The notes below the pieces were generated by a model that was not told the origin of the DNA, searched no databases, and saw only the letters and a program-made list of their open reading frames with translations. Shown here one piece after another: positions 1-11,822 of a stretch of DNA of 64,000 nt. The stretch is from Phallus indusiatus (lineage: Eukaryota > Basidiomycota > Agaricomycetes > Phallales > Phallaceae). Numbering within the stretch: position 1 is the stretch's first letter; each line of letters opens with the position of its first letter. Location: contig JAQFWX010000006.1 in NCBI GenBank assembly GCA_027605045.1, positions 1,240,001-1,304,000 of the forward strand, read 5' to 3'. A program made the translations under genes and the position numbers.

Positions 1-1457
1 AAGCCCAGAAGCCACGCCACACCCTCATGGAAGTCCTTATCTTGCTCCCATGATCTTGAAAATTGAGGTGTGAACGTTTGAAACCCGTGGGGAAGATCGG
101 GGTATCTGGATTACAAGAGATGTTATTTAATTAATGTACGTCAACGCCACTGGCTTGCAAAAGGAGGATATGCCTTTTCTTAATTCAAAAGAATGGCTAT
201 GATTTTATTACTTACACTTGTACTTTTGTAGGCACGGCGGCTTCTCCTAGCCACCTGCTATACAACACAGCCTCATCGCGTACGGGATCGCAACCGCAGA
301 TTTGGATATAAGTAGGCGGTGTGTTAGCGAGTGATGACATCAGTAATGGACTGACTTCGGTATTGGACAGATGGTCAGGATTAGTACCTGCATACATATC
401 TGAAACAAAGGAAAGTTGATTTGGGGATGATGTCGTGAGTTGTCAATCAATGAATAATGATTAACTGTTCGAAAGAACACACTGTAGAAGAGTTTGACAT
501 TAGATGTTGATAGGATCGGGCCATCGTCGGCATATTCTTGGAGAGAGAGAAGTTGGCTTCTCCATCTGTTAATGGATTATTAGACACAAGTCAAGGCCCT
601 TCTCTTCTTCGCGCGTAATAATATCTTACCCGTCAGGAATGGCGTTGGGATTGATAAGGCCCGGACTGATAAGAACTTGTCCAGACACTTTTGGCTGGAT
701 AGATTCGTCCTTCAGCACTCTTTGGATGAGGGCAGAAGCTATAGTGCCACCAGCAGAAAATCCACCTATAAGGAATCCTCGATGAACGTTTATAGAAAAC
801 ATCCTAGCATTAGAGAGAACCTGAGAGAGACCGGCATTTAAAGATTGTATTTTCAAATTGCGAGTTCATTATCTCTTACCCATTTCAGCCCGAAGAATGC
901 GTCATCCAGGGGAATTGGATATTGGTGTTCGGGTGCCAGGCGGTAGGCTATTGAGGTGCAAGTTATACCGAGCTTCGTGGTTATCCGTCTGAGCCTCTTG
1001 TCATCGTCGTTCAATGTTCCGGTACAGTAACCTGCCATATCATTTTTCAGACGAACCTCGTTGCAGCTTGCGAGACTAGTTCTTTCTCGTACCTCCTCCG
1101 AAGTGCCAACACAAAAGCGGGAATCCGTAAGCACTGCTCTCTTCCGTAGGCGTCTTTTGAGGTACATAAATCCAAATCTTTATCGTGGCACCGTCGTCTA
1201 GTGTGAGTTCTCTTTCGTGGACAGTTAAACCTTCCGCTGTAGACGACTCCCACCTCAGAAACATTGGATGATATGTTGAGGTAAATATAATTACTTATCG
1301 TTGGAACGGCTTCGTTAAATCTTTGTATTAAACTGGCAATGCCATTTCGAATATCCTGTATCGGAACATCTCCGAGTCTTTTGAGAGGTTCGAAATATGG
1401 GCTGAACGGTTCCCACTCCGGGTCAAGGACTCGAGGTTGTACCTTTGGACGAGACAT
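1..1457 (-). CDS. alpha/beta hydrolase fold-3 (lipase/esterase), 3' end cut by window edge
   Basis: Serine hydrolase of the hormone-sensitive-lipase/steryl-acetyl-hydrolase type. Read on the minus strand, the pieces run in family order. An N-terminal part begins with Met-Ser-Arg-Pro at 1457. An oxyanion-hole HFGGG follows (about 1080). Next comes YRLAPEHQYPIPLDD, then the nucleophile elbow GGFSAGG (about 740), the catalytic Asp in CDPVRDEA (about 290), and the catalytic His in DLPHGF (about 85). Several short introns separate these; the clearest is 106-215 (gtaagt...cag), which joins the Asp exon to the His exon in frame. All three catalytic residues are present, so the gene looks intact, but the last codons lie left of base 1. 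Met at 1487 is an alternative start. The substrate cannot be told from sequence. Confidence 0.75.
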
Positions 1458-1487
1458 TTGAATAGTATCTAGAGGTCCGAGGGACAA

Positions 1488-2037
1488 GGAAAGGTAATAC
1501 TCATTGAACTTTCAATTTGAGCTGTTAAATATCAAATATCTTCAAAGTGACATCCATCCATGTATTGACAAGCAGGAGCGTGCCGAATTGATCTTTTAAA
1601 ATGAAAATCTTCTGTTCTTTCGATCTGAGCTCATTGAATCGCCAGTCACGACTGGTAAATTTATTTCAACGCACATTTGCGACAGGGAATGCCTCATCTC
1701 GGCTCAAAAGCCATACTACGCCATGTCTGGTACATGTGGCGCTTTGAAACGCATTCGACAAAGAAAAGCCGGAAATAAGTCTACATGATGGTGTCAATAG
1801 GAGGCTATGTACATTGTAGGAAGAGAAGCATAGCCACAATCAATTGTCCGGTGGCTTCGGGTATCTACTATGCTCTTATTGGAGTTTTTGGGTATTTCCG
1901 TGACCAATTAATTCGATAAATATAACTTTGACAGAATTTGAAACATACACCCTGCAAAAAAATTGTCTAAGCTATGGAGAAGTTGTAATACAATGAAATG
2001 AGGTTCGCCGTGGATCAGAACAAAAATGTAACCACTA
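1488..2037. other. intergenic, nothing seen
   Basis: AT-rich spacer between the hydrolase start and the tRNA. No supported gene; it presumably holds the hydrolase promoter. Confidence 0.5.
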
Positions 2038-2125
2038 GCCCGATGCGGGGCTCGAACCCGCGGCTGTCAGATTACGGTTTGTAAGCCGTAAAAGTCTGAC
2101 ACTCTACCGACTGAGTTAACCGGGC
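2038..2125 (-). tRNA. tRNA-Lys(UUU) with a 16-base intron
   Basis: A full cloverleaf is visible on the minus strand. The acceptor arm is GCCCGGT paired with ATCGGGC, the D arm is CTCAGTCGGTAGAG, and the anticodon stem is TCAGA/TCTGA. The T arm is GCGGG-TTCGAGC-CCCGC. The loop reads C-T-TTT-A, giving anticodon UUU. It is interrupted after A37 by a 16-base intron at 2073-2088, the canonical position for a nuclear tRNA intron. The body closely resembles eukaryotic tRNA-Lys. Confidence 0.93.
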
Positions 2126-2226
2126 GGTTGCTGCTCTCACACAATTGGATTATGTTATACGTTCAGTGAGACAATCGCAGTCACGACCATGTCACAGCTC
2201 GCTCACGCGCGCTCTCTTAAAGAGAA

Positions 2227-3340
2227 ATGCGGCCTTCATCGACGACGAATCTTCCTTTCCTTCTCTTCCCTAATCCCGAGGCATCCAAAACTGGACTCAT
2301 CATTCTCAACCAACCAAGTTCGCGGGAATTATTAGAAAGGCTATGGGAAGCTTGTGAGTTTCATACAATTATCTATCCATGGCTCTTGATATTGCTCGCT
2401 TAACCTAACCGCCTTCTTCCCGAAGCGTCATGGCGCTGCTGTGCAGATGGTGGTGCAAATAGGCTGTACGATATAATGAAAAACGATACCAACCGCCGAA
2501 AGTAGTCTCCGAATTATCTTTTCACAATAGAGTTTTGGTTTATATGACATCTAACCTCCAGATTCCTTCCTGATTTGATAAAAGGGGATTTGGATTCGCT
2601 ACGGGACGACGTTAAGATGTATTATCTTGACAATGTTGTTGATCGGTTTAATTACTCTCTTTGGGCATAACGCTGACAGATTCCTTCCCCTGCAGGGCGT
2701 TGAAATCATTAAAGACCCTAGTCAGTATACAACCGATTTACAAAAATGCCTGGAGAGTCTTGGAGAGGTGGAGAAAGACGCGAACCAACAGGTATAATAT
2801 CCATTGCCGTACAACATAGTGATTTTCATTTAATTTCGCACTGTACAAGTATACGGTGCTTTTGCTAGGTGGCTTATCGGGTCGCTTAGATCAAACGGTT
2901 CATACCCTTTCATTGCTACACAAACTTCGCAAGAACCGTCCAAACGTTTATGCAATCACGGACGATAATATCGGATGGGTTCTTGATTCGGTACGTTCTT
3001 TACGTTGCATGAGTTATTACGACGGACGTCATACAATATGATCTTTCGAAAGGGTGAACATACCCTTCATTTAGACTTGGACCTTCTGGGACCTACTTGC
3101 GGCCTTCTCCCAGTTGGAATTGACGAGACGGTATTGTCGACCAAAGGACTGAAGTGGAATTTAGGTCAGCTTGAAACGTATTGAGACGTTTTACAATTGT
3201 TCATAACTTTTATTTCAGATAATACACTATCTTCGTTTGACGGTCTTGTCTCAACTTCTAACCACCTAGTTGATCCAGTAGTGTGGATAGAGACTACAAA
3301 ACCGATTTGGTGGTGTGTGGAATTGAGAAGAAGCTTGTGA
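2227..3340 (+). CDS. THI80: thiamine pyrophosphokinase
   Basis: Transfers pyrophosphate from ATP to thiamine, giving thiamine diphosphate, in the cytosol. Family landmarks occur in order over several short exons. They are CADGGANRLYD (about 2450), GDLDSLRDDVK (about 2590), GVEIIKDPSQYTTDLQKC (about 2698), LLGGLSGRLDQ (about 2860), CGLLPVG (about 3105) and LVSTSNHLV (about 3245), ending in WWCVELRRSL-stop. The start Met at 2227 is the only one giving an uninterrupted first exon (2227-2353). Exon 2 is 2426-2501 and exon 3 starts at 2562. The acceptor for exon 4 follows a CTGCAG near 2695, but the donor before it (a weak GTTGTT near 2630) is less certain. Length is normal and no damage was seen. 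It converges with the F-box gene downstream. Confidence 0.88.
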
Positions 3341-3653
3341 ATTGTTCATGAATTGTTAGTTGTGGCATGTATTATACTAGCAAACATAGAGTGACTCGTT
3401 TTAACTAAGTAAAAGGTGTATACGCAGCGCGAACACGATGCAACATGCGCGCCAGCAGGGAATTTAAGAGTATAGGTGTTTCTGCAGTTTTGAATTCTTT
3501 TCAAGGTTATATTTTTCTTTCATGATACGTGTTTTATTGGAGTGACCTTTATAAAAAGGTCGTCCTGTTGATGCGATATATTGCTTGAAGATGGACTATG
3601 CTCCCGCTGCGGGAAAAGTAAAATAATAAGTCAAGCGTCGTCGTGACAAAAGA
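3341..3653. other. intergenic between convergent genes
   Basis: Shared 3' region of the thiamine pyrophosphokinase and F-box genes. Nothing else seen. Confidence 0.5.
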
Positions 3654-5227
3654 CTAAGTCTGTACCGTCCAACATCGATTATTCGTGATGACCTTTTGCA
3701 CGCTGGGTATGCAACGGAATAAATACCGAATATGTGATGCAGACCAACTAGCTGTCGAAGATGTCAGGCCTGGAAGTATGCCAGAGTCTCGCTCCGAGAA
3801 TATAATCAGGGTGTGTAAACTCGAGCTCAATGCAAGCGGTGTTATAAACGAAGTCTACAAATCACGTGAGAATTAAATCTTAAAAAAGCCAAACCATATG
3901 CGTACAATATCCACAACCTGGAGCGTCGTTATAGATAGCTGAGTCAAATTCTTGCAAGTCTGGGTAAGGCTGGCTAAATCTTTGCCGCTAATCTCGGCTT
4001 GAACGAGATTAAACTTTCGTAAGGTAGAACCGAAGTGGAGAACAACCTTCGAAACAGCCCTATTCGGGAAGATAATATAGTTACTGAATTTGCATGTAAT
4101 TGAGAAAATGGGGCTGTCGGAAATGGAATCGAAGAACAACTCGAGGAGGAGACTCAGGTTTGGTTTGAAGCTTGACAAGTCGGGCTGCATGTTAAGGACG
4201 ATGTGATGGAGATTGGGAAGATTCTGTTTTGGGAAGTCGTGTTTTAGGTTTGATATCTAGTTGACTGTTTTTAGTATGATCGATATGTGACTCAATTAGG
4301 AAGGGGTAACTCACGTACATCCCTATCGAGAAACCTAGACTTTCTAATAGAGGAAGATGAACTGCGGCTCGTAGGATGTATCCGAATGGAATCAGAGAGC
4401 AGTTATTTATGTGGAAGGCACGTAGTTGGGAGGATACACGCTTTGCGATATCAATCAATAAGTCTTCATTGAGGTATCGGGTATTCTGATGAAGATAATT
4501 ACTGGGATAACGGCACTAAGGGAGCATAACCTACATTGATGACGAGAGTACGTAGCGTAGTCGATACATTGTCAATCCAACTTGGCAATCGTTGGCAAAT
4601 GCTAACGGGTGCCCGATGTAGAATCAAGGTCTGTAATCCAGTAATTTGACTGAAAGTATCCGCGTCTAGAGAGCTGATGTTCTCGAATTGGAATTGCAGT
4701 TTATGTAGATGCTTCCGTATTCGAACAATTTCCATTAGTACGGGATGTTGCGTCATGAAAATAAGGGTGTGGATATTGTGACAGATGGAAAGACTTTCTA
4801 CGCAGGTCTCAAGGAACTTGTAGTGTAAGCGATGTTTGAAGGGTGGAATTGCTGTGATCTCTATTGCAATAAATGTTAGTAAAATAACCAAGTGGTAAAA
4901 TTGGAACGTATACCGCATGATTGAACATATCTAGCAAGTTCAGGACGTGCTAGGATAGTTGAAAAAGGTGATGTTATCTGTCCAAGGGATCAGCGTACTT
5001 GATCAAACAAAAGTCAAAAGGAAATCATCCGAGACATTGTAATCTTTACTCACATCCGGCCATTTCTTCAGATTATACACACGAAAATGAATCGCATAGT
5101 ATAATTGTCTAACCGCGCCGGCATGGAATGATTTGCTGACCAGACAAGCCGAGGTTAGATCGGTAGGTGATAGAGACGAGCAAATTTCGATCAGCAAGTC
5201 TAAATTTAAGTTATCTGCAGAAACCAT
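3654..5227 (-). CDS. F-box / leucine-rich-repeat-like protein, 417 aa, six exons
   Basis: F-box proteins bring substrates to SCF ubiquitin ligases. Residues 1-58 form an F-box (LNLDLLIEICSSLSPTDLTS, then ACLVSKSFHAGAVRQLYYAI). It is followed by about 350 residues of leucine-rich, LRR-like sequence and a C-terminal tail ending in WTVQT. Exons are 5227-5054, 4977-4914, 4860-4535, 4485-4315, 4223-3906 and 3854-3654. Exon lengths of 174, 64, 326, 171, 318 and 201 keep the frame throughout (1254 bases with stop), which supports this model. Its exon-rich structure and sequence differ from the intron-less F-box family elsewhere in the window, so it is a separate F-box type. The target is unknown. 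Confidence 0.8.
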
Positions 5228-6784
5228 TCCGAAATACGCAGGAAGATCTCAGGTAGCTTTAAGTAGTCAAATGCATCGAGTACATCATCATGGTGGAACA
5301 AACTGTAATTCGGGAAAATCCGGTCTGAACGTGTGACGCCTGACAGCTGTGACATGACGGGGAATTTCATTTTCCGCTCCTCACGAGCGCTCACCGACTT
5401 CGGTTTAGCACCAACCCCATATGTCGTTGGAACTTGGAGGTGCCAGTGGATCAATTTCGTGGCAAGTGGAGGATCATACGATCACATCGCAGAAGCTAGT
5501 GATGCGCGAAGATGTGGTGTGGGAGAAGATATCTGTGGAGATCCGTTTCCAGAGATTAGCAGCCTGTGTGTATTTCTTTCGGAGGGAGTTTTGTCAACAC
5601 GGACTCTGGCCAACGAGGCTGATTCTCTTCTCTTAGATCTAAAAGGAGGATTGGTGCTGAGTTGATACATCTGTTACACTCGTCACAAACTGTGTTAACG
5701 TTCCAGACACCGATAATCTAGCAGTTATAACTAGATGTATTACGTTTTGTAGGGAGCTTGTGGGATTCGCGATTCTGGAAGGCATTACGACATCGAAGAA
5801 AACTGCAAAACTAGATCAAGGTGAGAGCAAGTTTTCTCAGAAGTTCCGGAATTGAGGTTGATGTACATGTGACATATGGTGGAAATTGGAACGGTGTTAT
5901 GGGATCAGCCGTCCAACGTGAACACTATCTAAGACCATTACACGTCATGGTGCCGAAGGGTGCTGAGCGTGTCGCGGTGTCTCGTCTCACAAATGACACG
6001 TCAACGCCAACGCCAATTGGATGATGCATTGCAAAACGTAGCAATCGTGTTTGTGTTCGGACCATGAGAGAACAATAGAGTTTTTCTTTTCACGCATGTT
6101 ATTACAATTCTTTGCAACAGCTTGGCACCATACTTTGGTCAGATATATACAGGGAGTTTGTGGCGTTACCTGACCAGCATGGAATTCGGATCAGAGGTTC
6201 ATATTCTTGAATTGAATAGAGGCATGTGTCTTTTTAATGTTAATTATGCGAGCGGACATGAAATATGACACCGGATCAGTAGGTATGAATGTAAAAAAAA
6301 CATCTTTATGAAAATCCTTAAACAATTTTGGTTCATCGCGTAAAGGATATCGTGCTGCTTTGCATTGCAGTGGGACAGTTAAAGAGAATTTTACACAGGA
6401 AGAAGTATGGGCTGCACATACTACAACAATATCGTCAAAACTGAAGGAACAACTCTCAACTAATTGTAAGAGTAATGTCAGTGCCAAGTCGGACCAAAGT
6501 TTTACGTGGCTTCGTCGAGCCACGGGGGAGCGGGGAAGCGACCATGCGTTTGGACATGCACCTTCGCCAATCAAAATGAACTACACAGCAAAACGGACAA
6601 AAGTACATATTGATCTCAAACGCGACCATCCAATCCATTTGACGCGTAAGAAAAAAATTCATTTCACTTCCATTTCATGGTCAATCATCGGGTTTGCCCT
6701 TCAAACAATAAACATGAACAAAACAAACGACAACGCCGCTTCAAAGTTAAAACTTAGTAGGCGGTCGCTACCAATATTTTTGCG
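5228..6784. other. intergenic; no supported gene
   Basis: Open frames exist on both strands at 5.2-5.7 kb and 6.2-6.7 kb, but none shows a recognisable motif, signal or splice pattern. It probably holds the promoters of the flanking F-box and secreted-protein genes. Confidence 0.4.
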
Positions 6785-6792
6785 TATAAAAA
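6785..6792 (+). promoter_or_regulatory. TATA box of the secreted repeat protein
   Basis: TATAAAAA lies 131 bases before the ATG at 6916, with a CT-rich leader between, as expected for a strongly expressed fungal promoter. Confidence 0.6.
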
Positions 6793-6915
6793 CCCGTCGA
6801 GTTCCCGCCTTACTTTCCTCATCCCACTTCGCACTCTTGCATTTGCACTCTCAGCTTCTCAAGCACTTTCAATCTTCTCTCTTTTTAAACACTCACAATC
6901 TTTATTTCAACAAAA

Positions 6916-7975
6916 ATGCGTGCTTTCGCTTTCTTGTCCCTCGCCGCTGCTGCCTTCGCTGCTCCCGCCCTTGTTCCCGGGTCAGTTGCTACCGTCGTTG
7001 CTCCCGTCACAGGCACCGTCGGTGCTGTCGCCGGTGTTGCTGCCCACGTGAGAGTTCATACGTTGAAACTCGAAGTCTATTGTTGCTAACTAGTCATTTT
7101 CACAGGCCCATGCTAATAGTGATGCCTCTATTGGTAACGTCAATGCTGCATACAACAACATTGCGGACAATACAGGCAATAACAACCACGTCAAAATCGC
7201 TCGTGGTGTATCTGTTCAGAACAACAACGACCCTATTGATGTTAATGCCAAGAACCCCGCTTCTAAAGCTGCTTCTTCCACTGTCAACCTCCACCATACT
7301 CGTGACGTCGCCACTGTCGTTGCTCCCGTCGTTGCAGTTCTCAAGGGTTTAGTCGGTCTTTGCACCAAGGTAATTAGATCTCTTGTCATAGTTTGCTATC
7401 TTACTGAATACCTTGATAATTAGGTCGGTGTTGACGCTAACGCAGCAATTGCCAACATTGGTCTCAACTACAACAACATCCTCAACGATGCTGCCAATAA
7501 GAACAGCGTCAACGTCGGAAAGGGTGAAGCTGCTGACGCCGTTGCTCGCACTGTTGCTTGCATCATCGCTCTTATCAAGGGATTGGTCAACGTGAGTTGC
7601 AGTTTTCAACAGCCTAGTCTACATGGCTCTAATTATTCTGCCAGGCCAATGTCGACCCCAAGACGATCGTTTCTAACGTCGCCTCCACCTGCCACCATTA
7701 CGCTACTAACAACGCCGTCCCAAGTGGTAGCAACCCCGCTGTCGCTCCCGCTCCTGGCAGCCTCGTCGGTGTCGCCGCTCCCGTAGTTGCTGTCATCAGG
7801 GCCGTCATCCCCATCATTGCTCACGTAAATTGTTTCTGTTCTGTTGATTCTTTCATATGGTTGATTTTTCTTCAAGGTCTGCGCTGAACTTGATATCAAC
7901 GCCCTCAACGTTGCCTTAAGCTACAACAACATTGCCAACAATGTTGGAAACGGAAACAGCGTCTCCGTCTTATAA
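6916..7975 (+). CDS. secreted module-repeat protein, 280 aa, five exons
   Basis: Not a family I can name. Residues 1-17 (MRAFAFLSLAAAAFAAP) are a clear signal peptide. The mature part alternates hydrophobic stretches (for example VAPVVAVLKGLVGLC) with polar Asn-rich stretches ending in motifs such as GLNYNNI or LSYNNIANNVGNGNSV. This unit occurs about four times. Exons are 6916-7047, 7106-7369, 7424-7591, 7645-7824 and 7877-7975. All four introns are phase 0 and all fall at the same place in the unit, between the hydrophobic and Asn-rich parts. Lengths of 132, 264, 168, 180 and 99 are each divisible by three. Only a few cysteines are present, so it is not a typical disulfide-rich effector. 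A surface or cell-wall role is a guess from composition. Confidence 0.85.
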
Positions 7976-8690
7976 ATTTATGATCTTTACGCTTAGTATA
8001 CCCTCCATTTACTATACCTAGACATTGTCTTCCTTGGTCTATTGGTTGATCTCTTAATAAAGGGTTTTTTCTAATGAAACTGAATGTGGGTGATTAGTTT
8101 GCAGGGTATCGGTTATTATGATTATTAGCTATGGCTAATAGCATCTTCCAAACGAAGTCGTCCGCTTTATCGGGAATGCAGTGACCTAAATATTTCCTTG
8201 TGCTTTCAGGTCTTTTGTTAATTTCTGGCTAGGGTTTATAAACTTGCTACCCCGGTGACCACCGACAATCAACGATTTTATTAGAGGGAGGGGAAAGGTA
8301 AGAGGATGAATAAAGATCTAGTCATCAATTATATATTCTATTTTCAATGTGGGGGACATGGACATGGTATGCATATAACGAGATGTGGGCTGCATCCCGG
8401 AGTCGGGAGATTCAGACTCCCAGGATGTCGCCAGTAAATTCTGAACGAACGCAGAAGGCAAGTTAATTTGTGCTGATATCCATTATTCTCCTTTGTGTCG
8501 TCTTATAGTATCAACATTCAGGCGATTGTCTGTCAGCTGGTCGTCGGTTCCCTGAGACTTTCGGCAACTCCCTTTTTCCACCCCACTTCTTTGTTCGCTG
8601 TCGGCCATTGCCTCCTTTATTCTTATGAGATATATATGTTTATGGCGAGCTATGAAGCTATACTTCGTCGACTTCACTCTTTTCGGAATC
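7976..8690. other. intergenic; no supported gene
   Basis: 3' region of the secreted protein gene. A short palindrome (TATTAGC-TATG-GCTAATA) lies near 8130. No gene seen. Confidence 0.4.
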
Positions 8691-8699
8691 CACCTTCGT

Positions 8700-9200
8700 T
8701 GTCATTGTCAACTCCAGCTCATCGTAGGGTAACAATCTTCACACCGGTCTTACCTGCCTTTTCCTCTTCCTTGACGACAACGAGAATATTCTGCCTATTT
8801 GCAATAAAGGTTTAGCAAAGCTCTTGATTCTCGGAGATATCGAATGACAACGAACCGCCGCGTCTTGCTTTGCAAACAATTTCTCAACGACGGTGAAATT
8901 ACCTGCGAAGGATTTCGTCTCGGCCTCTTGTTTAACGGAGTGTCTGACTCGCTACAGGTGCCCGAGGATGATAAGTATTCGACGCGTGCGTGACGTTTTG
9001 GGGATGTTTTCACGTTTCTTGTCGAGCCCGATGGTTAATCTGTGATCAGGAATTCTTTGCGTGATGTGGTGGAGATTGGTACTAGTCCGAGATTTCGGAT
9101 TCCTCTTCTTCCCCCTTCCCCAGCAAGCTGCTGACTCTACGGGTTGTGTCGACGGACCAAGGATTGTCTTCCAATGCTGTCCACATCTCGTTTTTGGATG
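8700..9200 (-). pseudogene. decayed tandem copy of the zinc-finger gene
   Basis: On the minus strand this stretch carries broken pieces of the intact gene at 9644-10690, in the same order. At 9150-9200 NEMWTALEDNPW corresponds to NEMWVAFEQEQ around the intact gene's probable start. At 8830-8900 EKLFAKQDA corresponds to GKLFARQDAVKR. Near 8730 GVKIVTLR corresponds to VVKIVTLK. The pieces fall in different frames, and the zinc-binding Cys and His pairs are lost. I read it as a relic of tandem duplication; a divergent functional gene is less likely. Confidence 0.55.
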
Positions 9201-9374
9201 TTCTCTGGAAGAAATAAATCTCAGTGTTGAAATAAATACAGATTATTATTATGTTCCACGAGGCGCGTTGGTGTATGAGAAGGAAAAAACCGCGTTCGTT
9301 CACGTGAAGTGTACTTGAAAAATTACACCGCATTGGGGAAATGAAACGAAAAGAGTTGAGGCTTCGAGGCAGGT

Positions 9375-9530
9375 AATTTCTTTATAGAAAACAGCAGCGA
9401 CTAAAGTATACAGGGTTCATACAACAAAAGCAGAACCAGCGGTGACATTCAACTTTGACGCGCGGACTTTCTCCTTCACATGGTGAGCTCAAAAAAATTT
9501 TTTTAGTTCGTTGTCTAACGGCATTAACAT
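9375..9530. repeat. zinc-finger gene 3' flank, copy 1
   Basis: Shares ordered words with 10950-11190: AAAACAGC, CAC(A/G)TGGTGAG and TTGTCTAACGG, with similar spacing. Together they indicate a segment duplicated along with the zinc-finger gene. Confidence 0.5.
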
Positions 9531-9643
9531 CGGGGAAAATACCTTCACTGTCTAGCCCAGAAACTGTTTCTGCTGCCGCTATTCTCCAGCTGCTCTATGC
9601 TTCACCTCCATTCTGCGCTGGTATTGCATCATCGGTACTTTCA

Positions 9644-10690
9644 CTAGCCATCATCTTCGTTGCCGTCTTCCTCTCCAACCCACTTGAGGGTAACAATCTT
9701 CACAACAATCTCTCCGTCTTCTTCCCTCACGAACACAGGAATCTCAGGCCCATTTATAGCAACCTTTTTGCAAGCTCTCGACTGCTGAATATGACGCTTC
9801 ACCGCGTCCTGTCTCGCGAACAACTTGCCGCAGGAACTATTGCCAGCTAAGCTAGGGCAACTCCATCGTAAACTTTTTTCATGCGTGAACGCATGACGCC
9901 GGGCTTCACCTTTTCTGCTGCAAGCGACATTACAGCGACCACCGCCGGACCCCGAGTCGACTTCATAAACACAACGCCATTTTCTTCTCGTGACGGAACC
10001 GTCACGTTTTGGATGAGGCATTGCGTAACCTTCTGATTGTCCGTCATGAAACTGACTCCGCAGCGACGATATTAGCCTCTCAGACAAAATATCGAGAGTG
10101 GGCCGGCGAGATCCTTCAGCTTGTGGGTAACGGACGACTATTTTATTCTCGAGATGGTCATCGGAAGGCAGTTTGGAGGTGGATGGACTACTGGTCGATT
10201 GCGATCCAGACTCAGTGTACGATGACCTTCGTCTCGAGAACTTGGCAGATGGTGACTCCGTCTCACTATGGCGTTTTCGTTGGGTGGTGGGAGACGATGT
10301 CTGGGATGGAAGCTGCTCGCGCTGGTTTTTTGACGGTGGCCGTTGTTGTGCATCTTGTTGGGAAGGACGAGAGGGTTTTGATTCAAGTGGTGAACAATGA
10401 ATTGAATCCAAGGTTCCGTCAGAGTCTTCCCTTGTCGATGGTGCATCATGTTTTGACCCATGAGCCGTTGAACTTTTTGAAACCTGGTTCCGGTCTGCAA
10501 TCGTTGGCGAGGAGGCCGTGACCGTAGCAGGCGTTTGGAGCGGGTGTAGATGTTGACTGTCGATATCGGTTGATTATATCATCCTTGTGGCTGGCGCATC
10601 AGTCCCTTCCCATTCTGCACGATGGGTCGACACGAAGTATGTCACACGGTTAGAGGAAGAGGCTTGTTCCTGTTCGAATGCTACCCACAT
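9644..10690 (-). CDS. C2H2 zinc-finger protein, probable DNA-binding regulator
   Basis: Probable nuclear DNA-binding protein. The open frame 9644-10550 encodes a long Ser/Pro/Gln-rich disordered N-terminus. Two C2H2-like units follow near the C-terminus. One has CNVACSRKGEARRHAFTH, preceded by WRCVYEVDSGSGGG. The other is WSCPSLAGNSSCGKLFARQ, then DAVKRHIQQSRAC, whose last ligand looks like Cys rather than His. The end is acidic (GEEDGNEDDG). Upstream of about 10550 the frame meets a stop without an ATG, so a 5' exon is needed. The ATG at 10690 is the best candidate because its surroundings are conserved in the decayed neighbour copy, but the splice sites are unresolved. Confidence 0.65.
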
Positions 10691-10949
10691 CTCGTTCGTG
10701 AATGGTCTCTACACGTGCATAAGAGTTCTGATGTTATCAGAAGGCAGCGAAAAAAGTACGCACGAGGGTGTATTTCATGGTTGATTGTCAACTTTGAAAT
10801 ACAATTTTGGTTGAAAAATTAAATGCGCCTTTTAAAACAGAGAAGAGATATGGGATTTGCGGGGTGAATAGTGTATAGAGATGTGTTGGTTTCAGGTAAT
10901 CGTTAGGAGGAATGAGTAAAGGAAAGAGTGAAGCGCAAACACATAGACA

Positions 10950-11260
10950 ATTCTCTGTATTTATAGGAAAGGAAAACAGCGGTGACCAAAGATATCGGCA
11001 AAAGGAACCACGGAACAAAAGCATGAAGAAAAAACCTACAGCGGTCCCTTGCGGTGAGTGAGACTTGTTCAACTCGGACCCGGGGACATCGGCCTAGCCT
11101 CAACTTGAAGATGAAGAATGGTGTTCTCTTCCACGTGGTGAGTTTGAAGAAAAAATTCACGTTATTGTCTAACGGTATGAACACCGTGGACAATGGAGCG
11201 TGCGTTCCCGTTCTTACCTATTTGACCATCCAGTCCGTCAACTATTATTCGTGCTCTGGC
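10950..11260. repeat. zinc-finger gene 3' flank, copy 2 (partial third unit)
   Basis: Second copy of the flank described at 9375-9530. No zinc-finger coding sequence could be recognised further right, so only the 3' part of a third duplicated unit remains. Confidence 0.45.
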
Positions 11261-11822
11261 CGTCTCCAGTGTTCTCTTCGCGCTTCCCATCATGCTCTTC
11301 CTTTTCAACGGTCAATTATCAAGCTATTTCTGAGATTGAGTAGACACGGCTTTTTTATGGTCGAAGAACACGTACTATCTATTATGTTTCCCATTAGCAA
11401 TCAAAATACGTTGAATCATGTGCCGTCGTATTTCTTTTCGACATACTCGACAAAAGGTCGACTACTCCTCTTGATACACGTTCGTCGCTTGCGGCGCTGA
11501 AGAAAATCTATATGAAATATTGCTCTTCGTGTCTTTAATGGTTATACACATACATAATACAACAGATTCATTGAACCCTCGGTACTTTTTTGTTTCACAT
11601 CTGGCAAATTATGAGTAGTCGTTATCGTAGCTTATTCAACCCCATATCCTTTAGGTTCGACACTTAGCTCGATTGTTCTGCAAAAGCATCATCTGCGATA
11701 CATACGTTTATTTCTCCCTCTATGCATGAAATTAGGCAGTTGCCATGTCGGAGATGTGACCCTGACCGCGCGTCTCTTTACGGTTGACGCGTTCAGCAAC
11801 CAACGTATCGGCGAGGAACGAA
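11261..11822. other. intergenic; no supported gene
   Basis: Spacer between the duplicated zinc-finger flank and the first intron-less F-box gene. Nothing recognised. Confidence 0.4.

Noticed and set aside
3685..3876. Plus-strand open frame of 63 codons
   Set aside because: It is antisense to the last exon of the F-box gene, whose six exons agree in frame and end here.
6360..7352. Long plus-strand frame of 330 codons
   Set aside because: It starts in intergenic DNA and overlaps the secreted protein gene in another frame; Arg/Ser-rich shadow coding with no domain.
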